This document shows positions 23,549 to 34,959 of a DNA stretch of 64,000 bases, one piece after another. This DNA comes from Norana najaformis (taxonomy: Eukaryota > Annelida > Clitellata > Crassiclitellata > Hormogastridae). The position numbers and the translations under genes are program-made. The number at the start of each line of letters is the position of its first letter. The stretch's first letter is position 1. The notes under the pieces were generated by a model. The model worked only from the letters and a program-made list of their open reading frames with translations, did not search any database and had not been told where the DNA came from. The stretch spans positions 33,446,505 to 33,510,504 of the forward strand of contig OZ029917.1 of NCBI GenBank assembly GCA_964023275.1. Direction: 5' to 3'.

Positions 23549-26500
23549 ATGTCTGGTTTGAAATCGTTTAAGTTATGTTTTCACCAGAAAACTGCTTTAA
23601 TAAACGACGACCTGTTGTTCAGTCCAAAAGATCTTCCAGACATTAAAGTGGGAGACGTTTTGGAAATATTTCACCCTGGTGAAGATTCGTGCCACCTTCT
23701 GTTGCAAGTAAAATGCTTGAAGGAAGCTGCTGAGTTACCGCTGAAGGATAAAGATTTTATTAGTATCTCGAATGTGATAGGCAAGAAGTTTGAGTTACGT
23801 CCTCCAAAGGAGGTTGCCGTTTGTGTTGTTGATCCACAAGAGGTAGCCATTGACCTAGTGGAATTAGTCTTTAAGGATCAGTACTTTAGCCGAGCAGATA
23901 TGTGGCGAATGAGGGCAAACTTTATGAAAACCTGCCTTTACCACAGCCAAAAGGTTGAATTCGCTGAGATGAGGGCCACAGTGGAAGAGATCTGGTCGAA
24001 AGGGATAAGAGTTATGTGCGGAGTTGTAACTGAAGAGACTCGGGTAACATTTCGCTCATCAACTGCCCAAGTGAACATTTTTATTCAAATGAGCAGTGAG
24101 ATGTGGGAGTTTGATAATTATGGTGACCTTTACTTTGAGAAGGTTGTCGATGGATACCTTGTAGATTTGTTTAACCTGTGGAAGGAGAAAGGCTGTAATC
24201 ATGATGTTACAATTACGCTTTTCTCTCGAACGTTTTACGAGGCGCGGTCTATCGATGATTTTCCTGAGGCAGTGCGTGAATGCATATGTGAGGACTATGC
24301 TGGACGATTTTATGAAGACTTCTACCGAGTGGTTGTTCAGAATGAACGCTACGATGAATGGGCAAAACCTATTAACACCCTGAAGCAGATCTTCAATGAA
24401 TATGATGGTTATGTTCTGCACTTTCACGAGCAAGGCAGTTCTGAAGTAGCTCTGGACTATGATGACAAAGACTCTTCTTATCCGGTTAGATGGAATCCAT
24501 TGGCTGCTAAAGGTATCCTTCCACCATTAACTTCCGGACTGTCTGGAACCAATGAACAGAAGATCCCTCGGGGCTGGAATTCGACGTCTGATGAAGGCAA
24601 TTTCTTAGAGGTGCTTAACATGGCACTGAATGTGTTTGAGAAGTATTACCTTGATCGCTGCTTTGATCGTACAGGTAAGCTGTCGATTGTGATAAGTCCT
24701 GGTGTTGGAATCTTTGATGTCGACCGAGAACTAATGAACATCACAAAACAGAGAACCATTGACTGTGGAAGCAGTGTGGATCTTGTATGCATGGGTGAAC
24801 AGCCACTGTATGCTGTTCCACTTTTCAAATTTCATAACCGGAACCGTGCAGTGTGGGCTGACATTAGGGATGATTACAACATTCCACACTGGATCAACCA
24901 GAGCTTCTACATATCTAGGAATCAGATGGAAGTTTATGACCAGGAGAAGATTGCACTTAACGTCAAACTGATAGACAGTGTTTTGAGGGCAATGGAAAAA
25001 GATGGTTGCCTTGCGTCGGCTTTTGGTGACTTCTCTGAGTTTCCTTGGGAGAGTTCACTGAAGAGTGAAGTGCCTTTTGTAGACTATGATGAATTTGATG
25101 CACAGGTGTTTCGACCTTCTTCGTACAACGTCAGCGAGAAGAGGTCTAAACTTGTAGAAAAGAATGCTTTTGACATTAAGCAGTGCCGAATTCCACGAAT
25201 CTCGTTTACTTTAGACACAAAGGGTCTCTTTGGCAGCGTAAGTCGTGAAAAACCAGATGAAAAGAGTTCTAAAGTGATGCAGTATATGTCTCATTCGTAT
25301 GGAGGGATGCCAGTGCATGGATCAGAACAAATATGCACGAGAATGATAGGAAGTGTTCTGAATCCTTTTGGGCATGATCATCTTAAAACCAGATTGAAGA
25401 AATGCCAGCGTAAAGCTCTTGTGAACCCCTTTGCTCCATCAAGACTCGATTTTAAAGTAACTTCTAATCAGCGGCGTTGGAGTCACGTTCATCCTAGCAT
25501 TCGCAGGAGCTGTACAGTGCAACAACTGATCAGTAGTGGCAGCACAACGGTTGCATCTGAGAGCAACTTACGTATTTCATCACCGTCACGTGACACTTTC
25601 ATGCAGCTGTTGGTCGCTGCTGATCATCGTCGTCAACGTCGTCTCCACCGTTCGTCGGAGTGCAGCGAGTCGAGCGAAAGGGTGCCATCGCTTGCTGGTT
25701 CAGGCATAAATGCCAACAGTGCAGATTCCTTGCGAGAAGCAGAGACAGCGCCTGATAGCGCCACGTCACGCAGTACCTACCAGGATCAAATGGCAGGTAC
25801 CCTGCGTCATGTGGGCAGCTTGACGAGCATGGCTACTGCCAGTGAAGGCATGTACTCTTCATCCTTCGGTAGGATTCGAACAACCAGTCTGAGGATGAGT
25901 CGGCCTGCCAGCACTACTAAGGATGCCGGCCGCCACTCCCAGGTAATTGCAGCTCAAGAGAGTCGAGCAGGATGGCTGGCCAACGAAGAGCAGGAACCTA
26001 TGACAAAATACCGGTCTGCCATGGACTGGAAAGGCATGGCCATTCCAGCATCGCTTCCTTTGACAACTGACTATTTTCCAGAGCAGCCTAACCTGGAGAA
26101 GGCTTACTTGGTTGCAGATTATTCTCTAATCGATGAAATGGCGCTGTCAGCAGAAGCAGAGTTAAGGCAGGTCGGCCGAAGGCCTCTGACAATGAGACAG
26201 GTTTTCAGTCAAATGGTCTACCAGCGACTGGCTCAGGGATTCCAGATTGTGATAATTCCAAAGAATAGCATTGGGCCTCGTGCCTTTCGCAAGGGTCCAG
26301 ACCCGTACATTGAGCGGGTGACTCTGAGCATTGGACGCATCTTTCACAGGTTGACGCTATATGACACATGGGTGGTTGTGATGCGTTTCTGGCCGAGACA
26401 TCCGTCTTCCCTGAAGACCTTCCATTATAAATATCGATTCCAGGTGCCAGACTCCAACACATACGACGTCTCCTGGACAGACTTTGATACAGAGAAGCTG

Positions 26501-28402
26501 GAGCTGTTCAACTGGAATTACGTAGACCACTATCTCATTACAAGGGGCGAAGAGCACTATAAGCTGCACCACTCTCACAAGTACTGGCGCTCAAGGTTCT
26601 TTCTGCTGCCGTGTTGTGGTACAGCGACGAAACAGATTGTTGAAGGCACAACTGATGTCTGCAACATATATCATGATTGGGGCACTGAAAAGCATATGCA
26701 GCTTATGGAGGGTTTTCTGCGATTTCTTGAAATGGCCAACAAACTGAAACGAATTATATCCAAACCTCTCAAACCAAGGGATGAGATGGGGCGAAGAGGT
26801 AGCATCGACTACAGTTCCTTAACAACAATGGGCTTTGATGCTGTGGGGAAGCTGGCAAGAGAAGGATGCTCAAAGGTGGCACATGAAAATTCTGATTCGT
26901 CCTCATTGCACTCAATTACTGTTCCTCAGCTGGGAAATGAAAGCAAAAGGCCACTGCAGGGATTGAGTGCTGCACTGGAACTATGTGTAAGTGCCTACAC
27001 TAAATCACAGGATTTTCATGGAGGTAGAAATTTGTCTCCACTTACAGTGGAATCGTCAAGTGCTGAAATCATTCATGCGCTGCTTGACAGTCTAACATTT
27101 TTCAAGAGTCAGCAGGATCTTCCTTTACTTCCTCCGAACTGCTTTGTCTCGGCTGATGCAGTCTTTTGGGCAATGAAAACGGTTTCAGGCGTTACGAGTA
27201 TATCACATGGCATCTGCTTGATGGAACGCCTTTTTAAAGATAGGGTCATCTGCCATGCATCTGGAGATACCGGTCGTGGCTTTATCTTTGGCTTTTACCT
27301 TTACTTTGTGGTCACGGACAATAGCCGATTGGACTTGGGCAGCAGTTTCTACGAACGCTTCGAGCACGAGTGGTGTGAATCGGCCATTATTGCACATACT
27401 AATCATGAACATCTGAATTCGACAGCCATATTTGCTGACAAACTATTGCATAAAGACACAGAATTTCACACAGTGTGTGAGGAGCATGTTGCCATGCCAA
27501 AGGAAATGTCGGAGACGTACAAGATTGTGCATGTGGATGTTGATTCGATAAATCGGAGTGATAGGGAAGAATGGGGCTGGGCTCGTTATCACAGATACTA
27601 CAATCCAAACTCTGCCTTTGAGCTCACGGTAGAGTGGCTGGTTGCCACTGGATGTATACTCGGGGACCTTGTACTAGGGTGGACCCGCAAGGCCAAAGAC
27701 TATGGGTTTCACTTCTTGCCAGTGCCTTGTGATCCCTTTGCTCTTCCTTTCAATCCAAACTCCGATCCTCTTCGTGGGCCAATCTTTGTCCCCCTTAATG
27801 TTGGTTGCCTAACTGAGGATGGGTCTGAACTTTTTGCAGAGTACGAGCAAGAATCTCGTGCGCTGAGGTTGGCCTTGTTTCAGGATGAAATTGTCAAATC
27901 GTTTGGCTTCTTGCGAGACAGCTGCCCCAGTTCAGACACCGTTTCCTGTCAGTCACTGGAGCAGAAGTCTTTGCAGTATGTTCACTGTTCCGGAAGCATG
28001 TTCATCATGATCCTTTCGGGCAAGGCTTCTGACCCAATCCCAGGGGGTTCACGATCGAAGAGCCTTCGACAGCAGTACGAGGAATACATAGCCCGTCAAT
28101 GCAATCAGAAGAACTCATCATCATCATCAACAAGAAAAGCCGCTTCACACTATGTTGGCTTTCTTTGGGCCTGGAATTTCATGCTGACCAAGCGATGGCG
28201 ATCGGTCAACACCGGAGATGAGGCCTTCCAGGATAGAATGCTTTCTGATTTCCGAAAATTCTGCTCAAATGCTGATGGAAGGCTCGTGTCCTACTGGAAT
28301 GAGCTTAAAGAGTTGTATCGCCTTTCTTTGGCACAAACCGAGGAAGGTAGAACTGGAAATATTGCCTTCTCAGTACATGAAGAAACCTCATGCATTTCAT
28401 GA
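23549..28402 (+). CDS. DEPDC5: DEPDC5, GATOR1 complex subunit, intronless
   Basis: DEPDC5 (Iml1 in yeast) is the scaffold of GATOR1, the GAP complex on lysosomes that switches off Rag GTPases and TORC1 when amino acids are scarce. A single uninterrupted frame of 1617 codons covers the whole protein, close to the vertebrate length of about 1600. The N-terminus has DLPDIKVGDVLEIFHPGE. The Iml1 N-terminal domain follows at about residues 95-310 (FKDQYFSRADMWRM, VVQNER). A variable Ser-rich linker lies at about 650-840. The DEP domain is at about 1190-1265 (FVSADAVFWAM, HASGDTGRGFIFGFYLYFVV), and the conserved C-terminal domain has WGWARYHRYYNPNSAFELTV. The start at 23549 is the first ATG and matches the family start. 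Having no intron in 4.85 kb is odd beside SHPRH. I see no poly(A) tract or target duplication that would prove retroposition. Confidence 0.96.
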   Translation: MSGLKSFKLCFHQKTALINDDLLFSPKDLPDIKVGDVLEIFHPGEDSCHLLLQVKCLKEAAELPLKDKDFISISNVIGKKFELRPPKEVAVCVVDPQEVAIDLVELVFKDQYFSRADMWRMRANFMKTCLYHSQKVEFAEMRATVEEIWSKGIRVMCGVVTEETRVTFRSSTAQVNIFIQMSSEMWEFDNYGDLYFEKVVDGYLVDLFNLWKEKGCNHDVTITLFSRTFYEARSIDDFPEAVRECICEDYAGRFYEDFYRVVVQNERYDEWAKPINTLKQIFNEYDGYVLHFHEQGSSEVALDYDDKDSSYPVRWNPLAAKGILPPLTSGLSGTNEQKIPRGWNSTSDEGNFLEVLNMALNVFEKYYLDRCFDRTGKLSIVISPGVGIFDVDRELMNITKQRTIDCGSSVDLVCMGEQPLYAVPLFKFHNRNRAVWADIRDDYNIPHWINQSFYISRNQMEVYDQEKIALNVKLIDSVLRAMEKDGCLASAFGDFSEFPWESSLKSEVPFVDYDEFDAQVFRPSSYNVSEKRSKLVEKNAFDIKQCRIPRISFTLDTKGLFGSVSREKPDEKSSKVMQYMSHSYGGMPVHGSEQICTRMIGSVLNPFGHDHLKTRLKKCQRKALVNPFAPSRLDFKVTSNQRRWSHVHPSIRRSCTVQQLISSGSTTVASESNLRISSPSRDTFMQLLVAADHRRQRRLHRSSECSESSERVPSLAGSGINANSADSLREAETAPDSATSRSTYQDQMAGTLRHVGSLTSMATASEGMYSSSFGRIRTTSLRMSRPASTTKDAGRHSQVIAAQESRAGWLANEEQEPMTKYRSAMDWKGMAIPASLPLTTDYFPEQPNLEKAYLVADYSLIDEMALSAEAELRQVGRRPLTMRQVFSQMVYQRLAQGFQIVIIPKNSIGPRAFRKGPDPYIERVTLSIGRIFHRLTLYDTWVVVMRFWPRHPSSLKTFHYKYRFQVPDSNTYDVSWTDFDTEKLELFNWNYVDHYLITRGEEHYKLHHSHKYWRSRFFLLPCCGTATKQIVEGTTDVCNIYHDWGTEKHMQLMEGFLRFLEMANKLKRIISKPLKPRDEMGRRGSIDYSSLTTMGFDAVGKLAREGCSKVAHENSDSSSLHSITVPQLGNESKRPLQGLSAALELCVSAYTKSQDFHGGRNLSPLTVESSSAEIIHALLDSLTFFKSQQDLPLLPPNCFVSADAVFWAMKTVSGVTSISHGICLMERLFKDRVICHASGDTGRGFIFGFYLYFVVTDNSRLDLGSSFYERFEHEWCESAIIAHTNHEHLNSTAIFADKLLHKDTEFHTVCEEHVAMPKEMSETYKIVHVDVDSINRSDREEWGWARYHRYYNPNSAFELTVEWLVATGCILGDLVLGWTRKAKDYGFHFLPVPCDPFALPFNPNSDPLRGPIFVPLNVGCLTEDGSELFAEYEQESRALRLALFQDEIVKSFGFLRDSCPSSDTVSCQSLEQKSLQYVHCSGSMFIMILSGKASDPIPGGSRSKSLRQQYEEYIARQCNQKNSSSSSTRKAASHYVGFLWAWNFMLTKRWRSVNTGDEAFQDRMLSDFRKFCSNADGRLVSYWNELKELYRLSLAQTEEGRTGNIAFSVHEETSCIS

Positions 28403-30452
28403 AAGTTGGACTAGTCTGTTTAATTTCTCAGTACTTTGATGCGAAATTCAATCACTTGTGGAGTATATAAGGTTAAAATCTTTTAGGGCATTGTGGTTAC
28501 ACTGGTATATTTTGTAGATTTGGCTGTTTGGGAGTAAATTACCTGAATTTCTTTGCTCAGTACATTTCTGATTGAGACTGCAAGGCCCAACTGAAAATAA
28601 TTGAACACAACTAATTTCATGTAAAGTAAGCTAATACAGTTTGACAGATTTGTCTAAGTTTGTTTTTATTTCCTTTTGCCCTCGGATGTTGTGCGCTGTC
28701 ATCAGATCTGTTCTACACCCAATTTATCCTCAGACAGATTCATTTTTTATATCTTGTTTACTGTATTTCTGTAAGTTATTTATGAGCTGTGCGTATGTGC
28801 ACGCTCATGTGTGCATCTTGCTCTACTCTACATTCGTCTTATCTCCCTTTCTCCCTACTTCTCTGTCTTCACCTTTTGCCCTCTCATCTCTTCTAAATCA
28901 TAGTCATAAACTCAAGAATTCCTAAAGCGATACTTGAAAACTAAGCACAGTGTATCATCTCATTTACGAGTGCTGCCTCAAATCCAAAGATACCATATGA
29001 AGAACAAAATCCAGTTGCCAGAAGACCAACGACTGTATTTCTCTTTTCCTGTCGTTCTGTATGTCTTTCTCTTTTCTGCAAGTAATTAACATAGTCAGAT
29101 GGTTTCAGTTTGAACAAGAGTGGTTTCGTGTATTTTTTTATTGGATTGCAGCTGCATTAGCATAAAGAACAATTGCCTGTGAAAAAAGGAATGCAAAAGG
29201 AACATTTAGTTTCTTTTAATTGTGTTGTTGGCTTGTGGCCGCATGGTCAGTCAACAAAGTTGCATCTTCCACTAGTAATTATTTCAACTTTGTAGCAGTT
29301 AGTGATGTTAATGAGACAATGACTGGTTAGGCTGAGACTGCTGCTGAAGCCAGGACCCACAAGATCAAGGACAGAGACGTACAAGCTATGGTGGCAATTT
29401 TCTATTTAGCAACACTTGATGTAATAACACGTGTGCATCCAGGATATGTGGATCGGCTGGACAGTAAACATCATCGCAACTGCCTTTAATTTTCATCAGC
29501 TAACAAAGTGGTTGTGTGGGTCTGATTGACAAGTTAGCGGTCTAATACGTAATACGATTAACATGTACAGGCTTCTCCAGTTAACCAAAGTAACAAAAGT
29601 TGAAAGGTGTTCTAATGTTGGACTGAAGTGCTTGTGTTTATGCCTAAGCCAAAACATTCTTTGACCTTTGGACTATGATTCTGAAGAGTTTCTACAGAAG
29701 CATGTAAACAAGTGCATTACCCGTACTTTTTAGCCTTTTTTCTGTACTGCCATGATTCTTACAGACATAAATCAATCATTGGTGTAGAAGCATTTAAGTC
29801 AGAGTAGTTGTCAGCAGATATAATGTCATTTAATTGCACATAGCAGAAATTTTACATGCCACCAGTTTAGGTATCTGCTTGTTAGTAACTACCAAGTGTA
29901 TATGCAATTGGAATAGCTCGCTCTATCACACATTAAAAAAGGGTTAATTGGCACAAATCACTAATTTCAGTAGTTCAGTCGTGCTGTTAAGAATCTTTCC
30001 TATGAAATACTAACACAACAGCAGCAATTAAACATTTTGACATCCTTTTACCACAGGGTTTGTGATTACACAATCATTTTCCACGTTGGCACCTCTAGGC
30101 ATGTGACTAGGCATTGGCTTTCCATGCTGCCTTCCATGGCTTGACCACAGCACTGAAACTGACCAGCAACCTGATTCTTTCGGACTTGATTTGATGCAGC
30201 GCCGGTAAATACGCTCATCTCCCAGATGCAACTTTTGTCTGGGACTGAGAAATTTTGGAGATTACATTTACAATGAATTGCCAGTCAGCTTTGAAGGATT
30301 TAAATGACAACAGACAAAAGGCAAACATTCCACCAATCAGCCACCAAGATGCCTAGAAGTCCATTCTCTAGGGCGAATTTTTATCAACACATTACATACA
30401 AAATCAGTTTAAGTTAATAAGCCATCCATTTTGGATTCTAATCACAGAGGAT
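28403..30452. other. convergent spacer between DEPDC5 and the CAP-Gly gene
   Basis: Two 3' ends face each other here. I see no long coding frame and no clear repeat. A minus-strand frame at 30028-30231 is open but lacks support from splice sites or homology. Confidence 0.55.
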
Positions 30453-33400
30453 TCAGGCAGAAATGTCGTTCCACTGGTTGAACTTGATTGAGTCTCTTGC
30501 TGTGTTCACCGTGATCTCCCGTGTGTAGTGAGCTTCTGTCCAGCCACGGCCGGCTTGTCTCTTTAGGGCAGAGTGCGGCATGTGTGTTTTTGGTATAGTT
30601 GGAGAACTGATGAAATCTTGACCAGAAAAGATGCGTTCATGGTGAATGGGAGCTCTTGCTGATTGGCCAAAACATTTAGACTTTTCTAGGTCCGGTTTAA
30701 GCATGATTGCCGAGGGGATCAAATTTCCAATCGAGTGATTGAGAGGGAAGTAAGGTCTTTGGTAAAGATCATCACCTTAAAGCATAGTAAAGCAAATCAA
30801 TTCAATTTCAGTTTAGTAATGTGATCATTTATTCATACTGTGGCTCTAACAGTACTTGTAGTATTGAAGAAATCCTAATTGTAAGCTCGAGATTTCCACA
30901 GCTAAGTCACAGAAACCAGCTTACTTACAGTCGCTCAGTCAAACAAAATCGACAGGCAGGATGGGTTTGGTTCCAGGTCAAGATCCAAGAGTCAGGCAGG
31001 CAGACAGTCAGATGGCTAAAGTGGATGGTGTTTGGAATTGAATCAGAAAGTGAGCTAAGGGTAAGAGGAAGAATCAGGATAGGATTTGTGGAAGAGGAGT
31101 GTTGTAGTCCTGCAGTTAAAGGGTTTTAACTGAAGCTCAAGCATGATACCTTCAGGCTAACAGCAAGACAATCTTTCCTTTCAGGTTATGTGACATGACA
31201 ACAACTATCAGCTTCAAATGATGATTAGTGGTGAATAGCCTGCAACAGACTCCAACCACTTATTTCAACAGATTGCATTATGATATGCCATTGGTTATAA
31301 ATCTGCATGTGTACAGTTACTGGTGATTTATATCACGTGCAATATACTATGAATCTACAGCAGATAAGAATACCTTACAGTAAATTAGATGAGAAATAAG
31401 AATACCTTCTTTGTCGAAGTTCATCACTCTGTCCTTGTATTTCGAATCGATAGTAATTTCTCTACGGTCTCTTTCAGAGACTGAGAACAATCGACCTGCA
31501 GTGAATATTCAAAAGCCCATAAAGCATTCAGTGTCTTAACTGTGGCTTACTTCATAACCTTCTATAGCACTGTCAAAATAATGGATCAACTTACGTAAGT
31601 ACCTGTAGCCAGCCCTGTTATTGTCTACAAGCCACTTACTGAACTTTGGTACTAACTGGATGAAAACAGCTCTTGCTAAATTTGACAGACAACCAATTGA
31701 TTATGCCTTTCATTCAGTAACCAACCAATTTAGAAAGCAGATCAAGTTTCCACAGGTTGCATGTCTTTACTATATTGCAGAACTCCATTCAAGTAAAAAT
31801 AGGGCGTGCAATATGATTTAGCTTACTTTTTATGCTAACGACACCTAGTATTGGTCTTTGCAACCGGTCACTGAGTCTCCCATTATCACCATAGTAGCAC
31901 ATGTAGATATGTCTAGAATCGTCAAGATGTTCTTCCTTCAGTGGCTGACTAGTTTAACATTCACTGACATTTTTCAGAGAAAGTTGCGAAAACTGACAGG
32001 TGTTGCCAGTATAAAGAGTAGAAATGATTCTAGAAATATCTTGCATGTAAAATTGAGCTAATCTGCATATGGCCTGAATATGGTTAGCAAATGACCTGGT
32101 GGAAATGAACATCATGCCCAGACTGCATGTGCATTCAGTAAGGCTAATAAGTAAGCCACCCAACTGAACAGAGGTAAGGGTATCAATTTTGCTGAGTTGT
32201 TGCCTTTTACCTAGGAAAAGAAATTTAGTTTTAGAAAAAGGATTCAGAAGTTTATTACTAGCAATCCAAAACTGAAAATCACCAAAAACAGAAGCAAGTA
32301 GGTGGAGAGCAGGATTAGATGTGAAACTATCAAATGAAAGGAATAGTTGAGTTATGAACGGAATAGAAAATTGCACAAAACAAAGAGATCATTCGATCAG
32401 AAGAAGATTCAATGGGTAACTGTGAATGAGTATTCGATTCATTCACTTAATTCAAATAATAAGTGCAGTTGAAACTATTATGCAAATCTGCATTATATAG
32501 TAATGTATTTATGTCATACCTCTTAAAGTGCAAGAAAGAAAGTCATTAGATTTTGGATAAAATGCAATATGTTCAATGCAAGCAAATCAGAACCCATGAG
32601 ATCCGATTTGACAGTTTCAGATATTGGCACCATAGAAATTAGATTACAAGAAAATTCCTGCACAGTGACAAATTAGATTACAAGAAAATTCCTGCACAAT
32701 GACATTGTCAAATGCAATAGATAAGCATCAGCAGATAACATATCATCAGATGCCATTACAATAAGATATTAAGACTCATTTACGAGAATAGTCGCAATCG
32801 AAGAGTTCTTCTTCAGCTCCTGATGCTCTTTCCACAGTGCGATATCTGTTGTAGAGGCTACAGAGAAATCAATATTCAGAGTTACAGCAGTATTGTGTGT
32901 GTGTGTGTGTTTGTGTGTGTGTTGTAGTCACATAACGGTGAAAGGATGTCAAAGCATTGTATCAGTGAAATAAAAGTCTTATAATACTGGGATGTTCCAG
33001 TGCGCAAGGTTCATAGGTTCATTCGTAATGTAAAGTAGCTTAACATAAATCTCCAACATTTCTCAAAAAGCGGAGTCAGGGAGAAGAGCTTATTACTAAT
33101 AAGTATATTTCTGCACACTTACGTGGTGCCTTCTAAGAAAGATGCTTCTTGTTAGCTAAAACGATGCTAGACTTATTGTATTTCTATTTGGTTCAATCAA
33201 GTCGTAAATACAATTCACTCATGTTGCCAGCATGTCCGTTAATGAGTTACCACAGCAAGAAAGGGTTTTCAACATATTGATTTTGCCTCTTGTTGTAATT
33301 ACCATCTCTTCAGCGGAATGAAGCGAATCTGTGAAGCAGTGGTGAAAATTCCATATCCATTTCGACAGGAAAAGTATCTCCTACCATGGATCATTCCATC

Positions 33401-34443
33401 ATGGAGTCCATCTGGAAAATGTTTCAAAACTGTAAGATGCTATCATTCTAATCATCATCAACGATGTAAGGTTTTACCATTCTCATCAGCATCATCATAA
33501 TCGTCGTCATCGTCATTGTTACCACCACCACCACCACCATCATCAGCGATGTACCAAGTTCAGAACTTGCTTCTAGACAGTACAAAGACCTTTGATGCCA
33601 TTTACACTGTAACTGTCAAACGTAAAAGTTAGAATGTGGTAATATAAATATCACAAAAGATGTCAACTCTGTAAAATGACCTGAAATAAACCTAAAACAA
33701 ACCAGTAATGAAACAATATGAACAGCCTAATTAATACTAAAGACAACATTTAAGCACTGCATAAAATTATATGCAAGGATACAAAGTATTTTCAAAACGT
33801 ATTTTTTAAAATATTCTTTTATTTTGTATTTTCAAAATACTTTTAAAATTTTACTCATCCCTGATCATCATTATAATTACTTTATAGTCACAATAAAAAT
33901 AAATAAAAATGCCAAGGCTAATTTGCAACAAACCATACTGAGCTGGCGCTGAAAAATACAAATTTTTATCTTCATTAAGTAAGTTTTAAATCGATAAGTG
34001 GCCTACAACTTCACATAATAGGCTGAAATAATTACCGTGACAGTTACAGTGATTAAGATGATGAGATTGAAGATAATGAATTATAATGATGATGAATGAT
34101 ATTGAGATAGAAAATGATGATGATGGTTGGTGATCATGATGATGATACGTAAGAAAAAAATAAAAGGTGGAAAATAGCATTTACTTTTCCTGCACCAGTG
34201 TGTCCTGAACTGGAGTTAGTGGTTTCAGTGGTATACAAACAGTAGAAATAATTCTATTAACTTAATGTTATTAAAATTCCATATGCACATCTTGCCTGGT
34301 GTATCTAAAGCCACTCCAACCCATTCTCCAGGCTCTCCATTCACACAGCCTTTGTACTTTACGATTCCAGTAAAGATTTGTCCAGCCCTAAGGATCTCAA
34401 CTTTTTGGTTGAGATTGATGTTTGAAAAGAGTACCATCGCTTC
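30453..34443 (-). CDS. small CAP-Gly domain protein, five exons
   Basis: CAP-Gly domains bind the C-terminal EEY/F tails of tubulin and EB proteins, so this is probably a cytoskeletal protein. Minus-strand exons: 34296-34443, 33303-33411, 32784-32857, 31406-31495, 30453-30775 (TGA at 30455-30453). With the ATG at 34437-34435 (GCGATGG, good Kozak context) the coding length is 738 nt, 245 residues, and every junction keeps phase. The CAP-Gly domain is split over exons 1 and 2: GQIFTGIVKYKG, GEWVGVALDTPG, DGLHDGMIHGRRYFSC, GIFTTASQIRFI. The first intron uses a GC donor (CCAG|GCAAGA). The C-terminal 108 codons (TKxHMPHSALKRQ-type basic, then WTEAHYTREITVN) match no family I recognise. Further 5' exons are possible. 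Confidence 0.8.
30875..31030. repeat. dispersed repeat, copy 1 (pair with 36135-36292)
   Basis: GTAAGCTCGAGATTTCCAC, CTAAGTCACAGAAACCAGC, CAGGTCAAGATCCAAGAGTC and CAGGCAGACAGTCAGATGGC follow the same order as GTAAACTCGAGATTTCTAC, CTAAGTCGCGGGAACAAAT, AAGGTCAAGATCCAAGATTC and GGGAGGCAGTCCGACGGCTA in the second copy. Both are in the same orientation. No coding content; family unknown. Confidence 0.7.
32897..32922. repeat. (GT)n microsatellite
   Basis: TGTGTGTG run with one TTTG interruption, in an intron of the CAP-Gly gene. ATC/GAT-type trinucleotide runs also occur at about 33430-33545 and 34055-34145, just outside coding exons. Confidence 0.85.
33303..33411 (-). CDS. CAP-Gly gene exon 2 (second half of the domain)
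   Basis: Acceptor ACATTTTCCAG before 33411; donor ATG|GTAATT after 33303. It encodes DGLHDGMIHGRRYFSC followed by GIFTTASQIRFIPLK, the part of CAP-Gly that includes the conserved G-x-x-x-G-x-x-Y/F-F pattern. Entry phase 1, exit phase 2. Confidence 0.82.
34296..34443 (-). CDS. CAP-Gly gene exon 1 (first half of the domain)
   Basis: Acceptor-like TTACCATTCGAAGCAG precedes 34443, so a non-coding or short coding exon probably lies upstream. The exon encodes VEILRAGQIFTGIVKYKG and GEPGEWVGVALDTPG. It ends at a GC donor, the only non-GT donor I found in the host genes. The GKNDG-like loop comes from the next exon. Confidence 0.82.
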
Positions 34444-34959
34444 CTGCTTCGAATGGTAAGGAACAAGAACAAACAAATGAAACAAAAAGTCATTACAACG
34501 AAAATTCGAAAAGTGTAATGACAAAAAAATGATTATATGTACGTAAAGTCTTGTAAACTTGAAGCACCATGCAAAACCTTATAAATCAGCTGATTTACAA
34601 CCGATCGCCAACGTCACAACTATACACAACTGCACATTTCAATTAAAGCGCATTTAGGTTTGACCATTCTGCCAAGCTCCTACAGTGCACTGAACTCGAA
34701 CTCTCTACTTCCTCTTCTTTACTCTCCCCATCCTTCCTCTACAATCCCAAACATCATCCACCATAGCTGCCACATTGTCTCTCTGTCTGACTTTTGGATC
34801 TTGACCGGGAACCCAAACCTTTTGCCTATCGATTTTATTTTGACTAAGCACCTGTGAATAAGCTGGTTCCTCTGATATTGCTTTCATTGGGTGCCGTAGA
34901 AACCTTGCGATTACTATTACTATTAGTGACCTCGGAAAGTTTGACATGAAACTTCTAAA

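Noticed and set aside
30028..30231. Minus-strand open frame downstream of the CAP-Gly gene
   Set aside because: It has no homology and no splice support; a second frame over the same bases is equally open, so openness is not evidence here.
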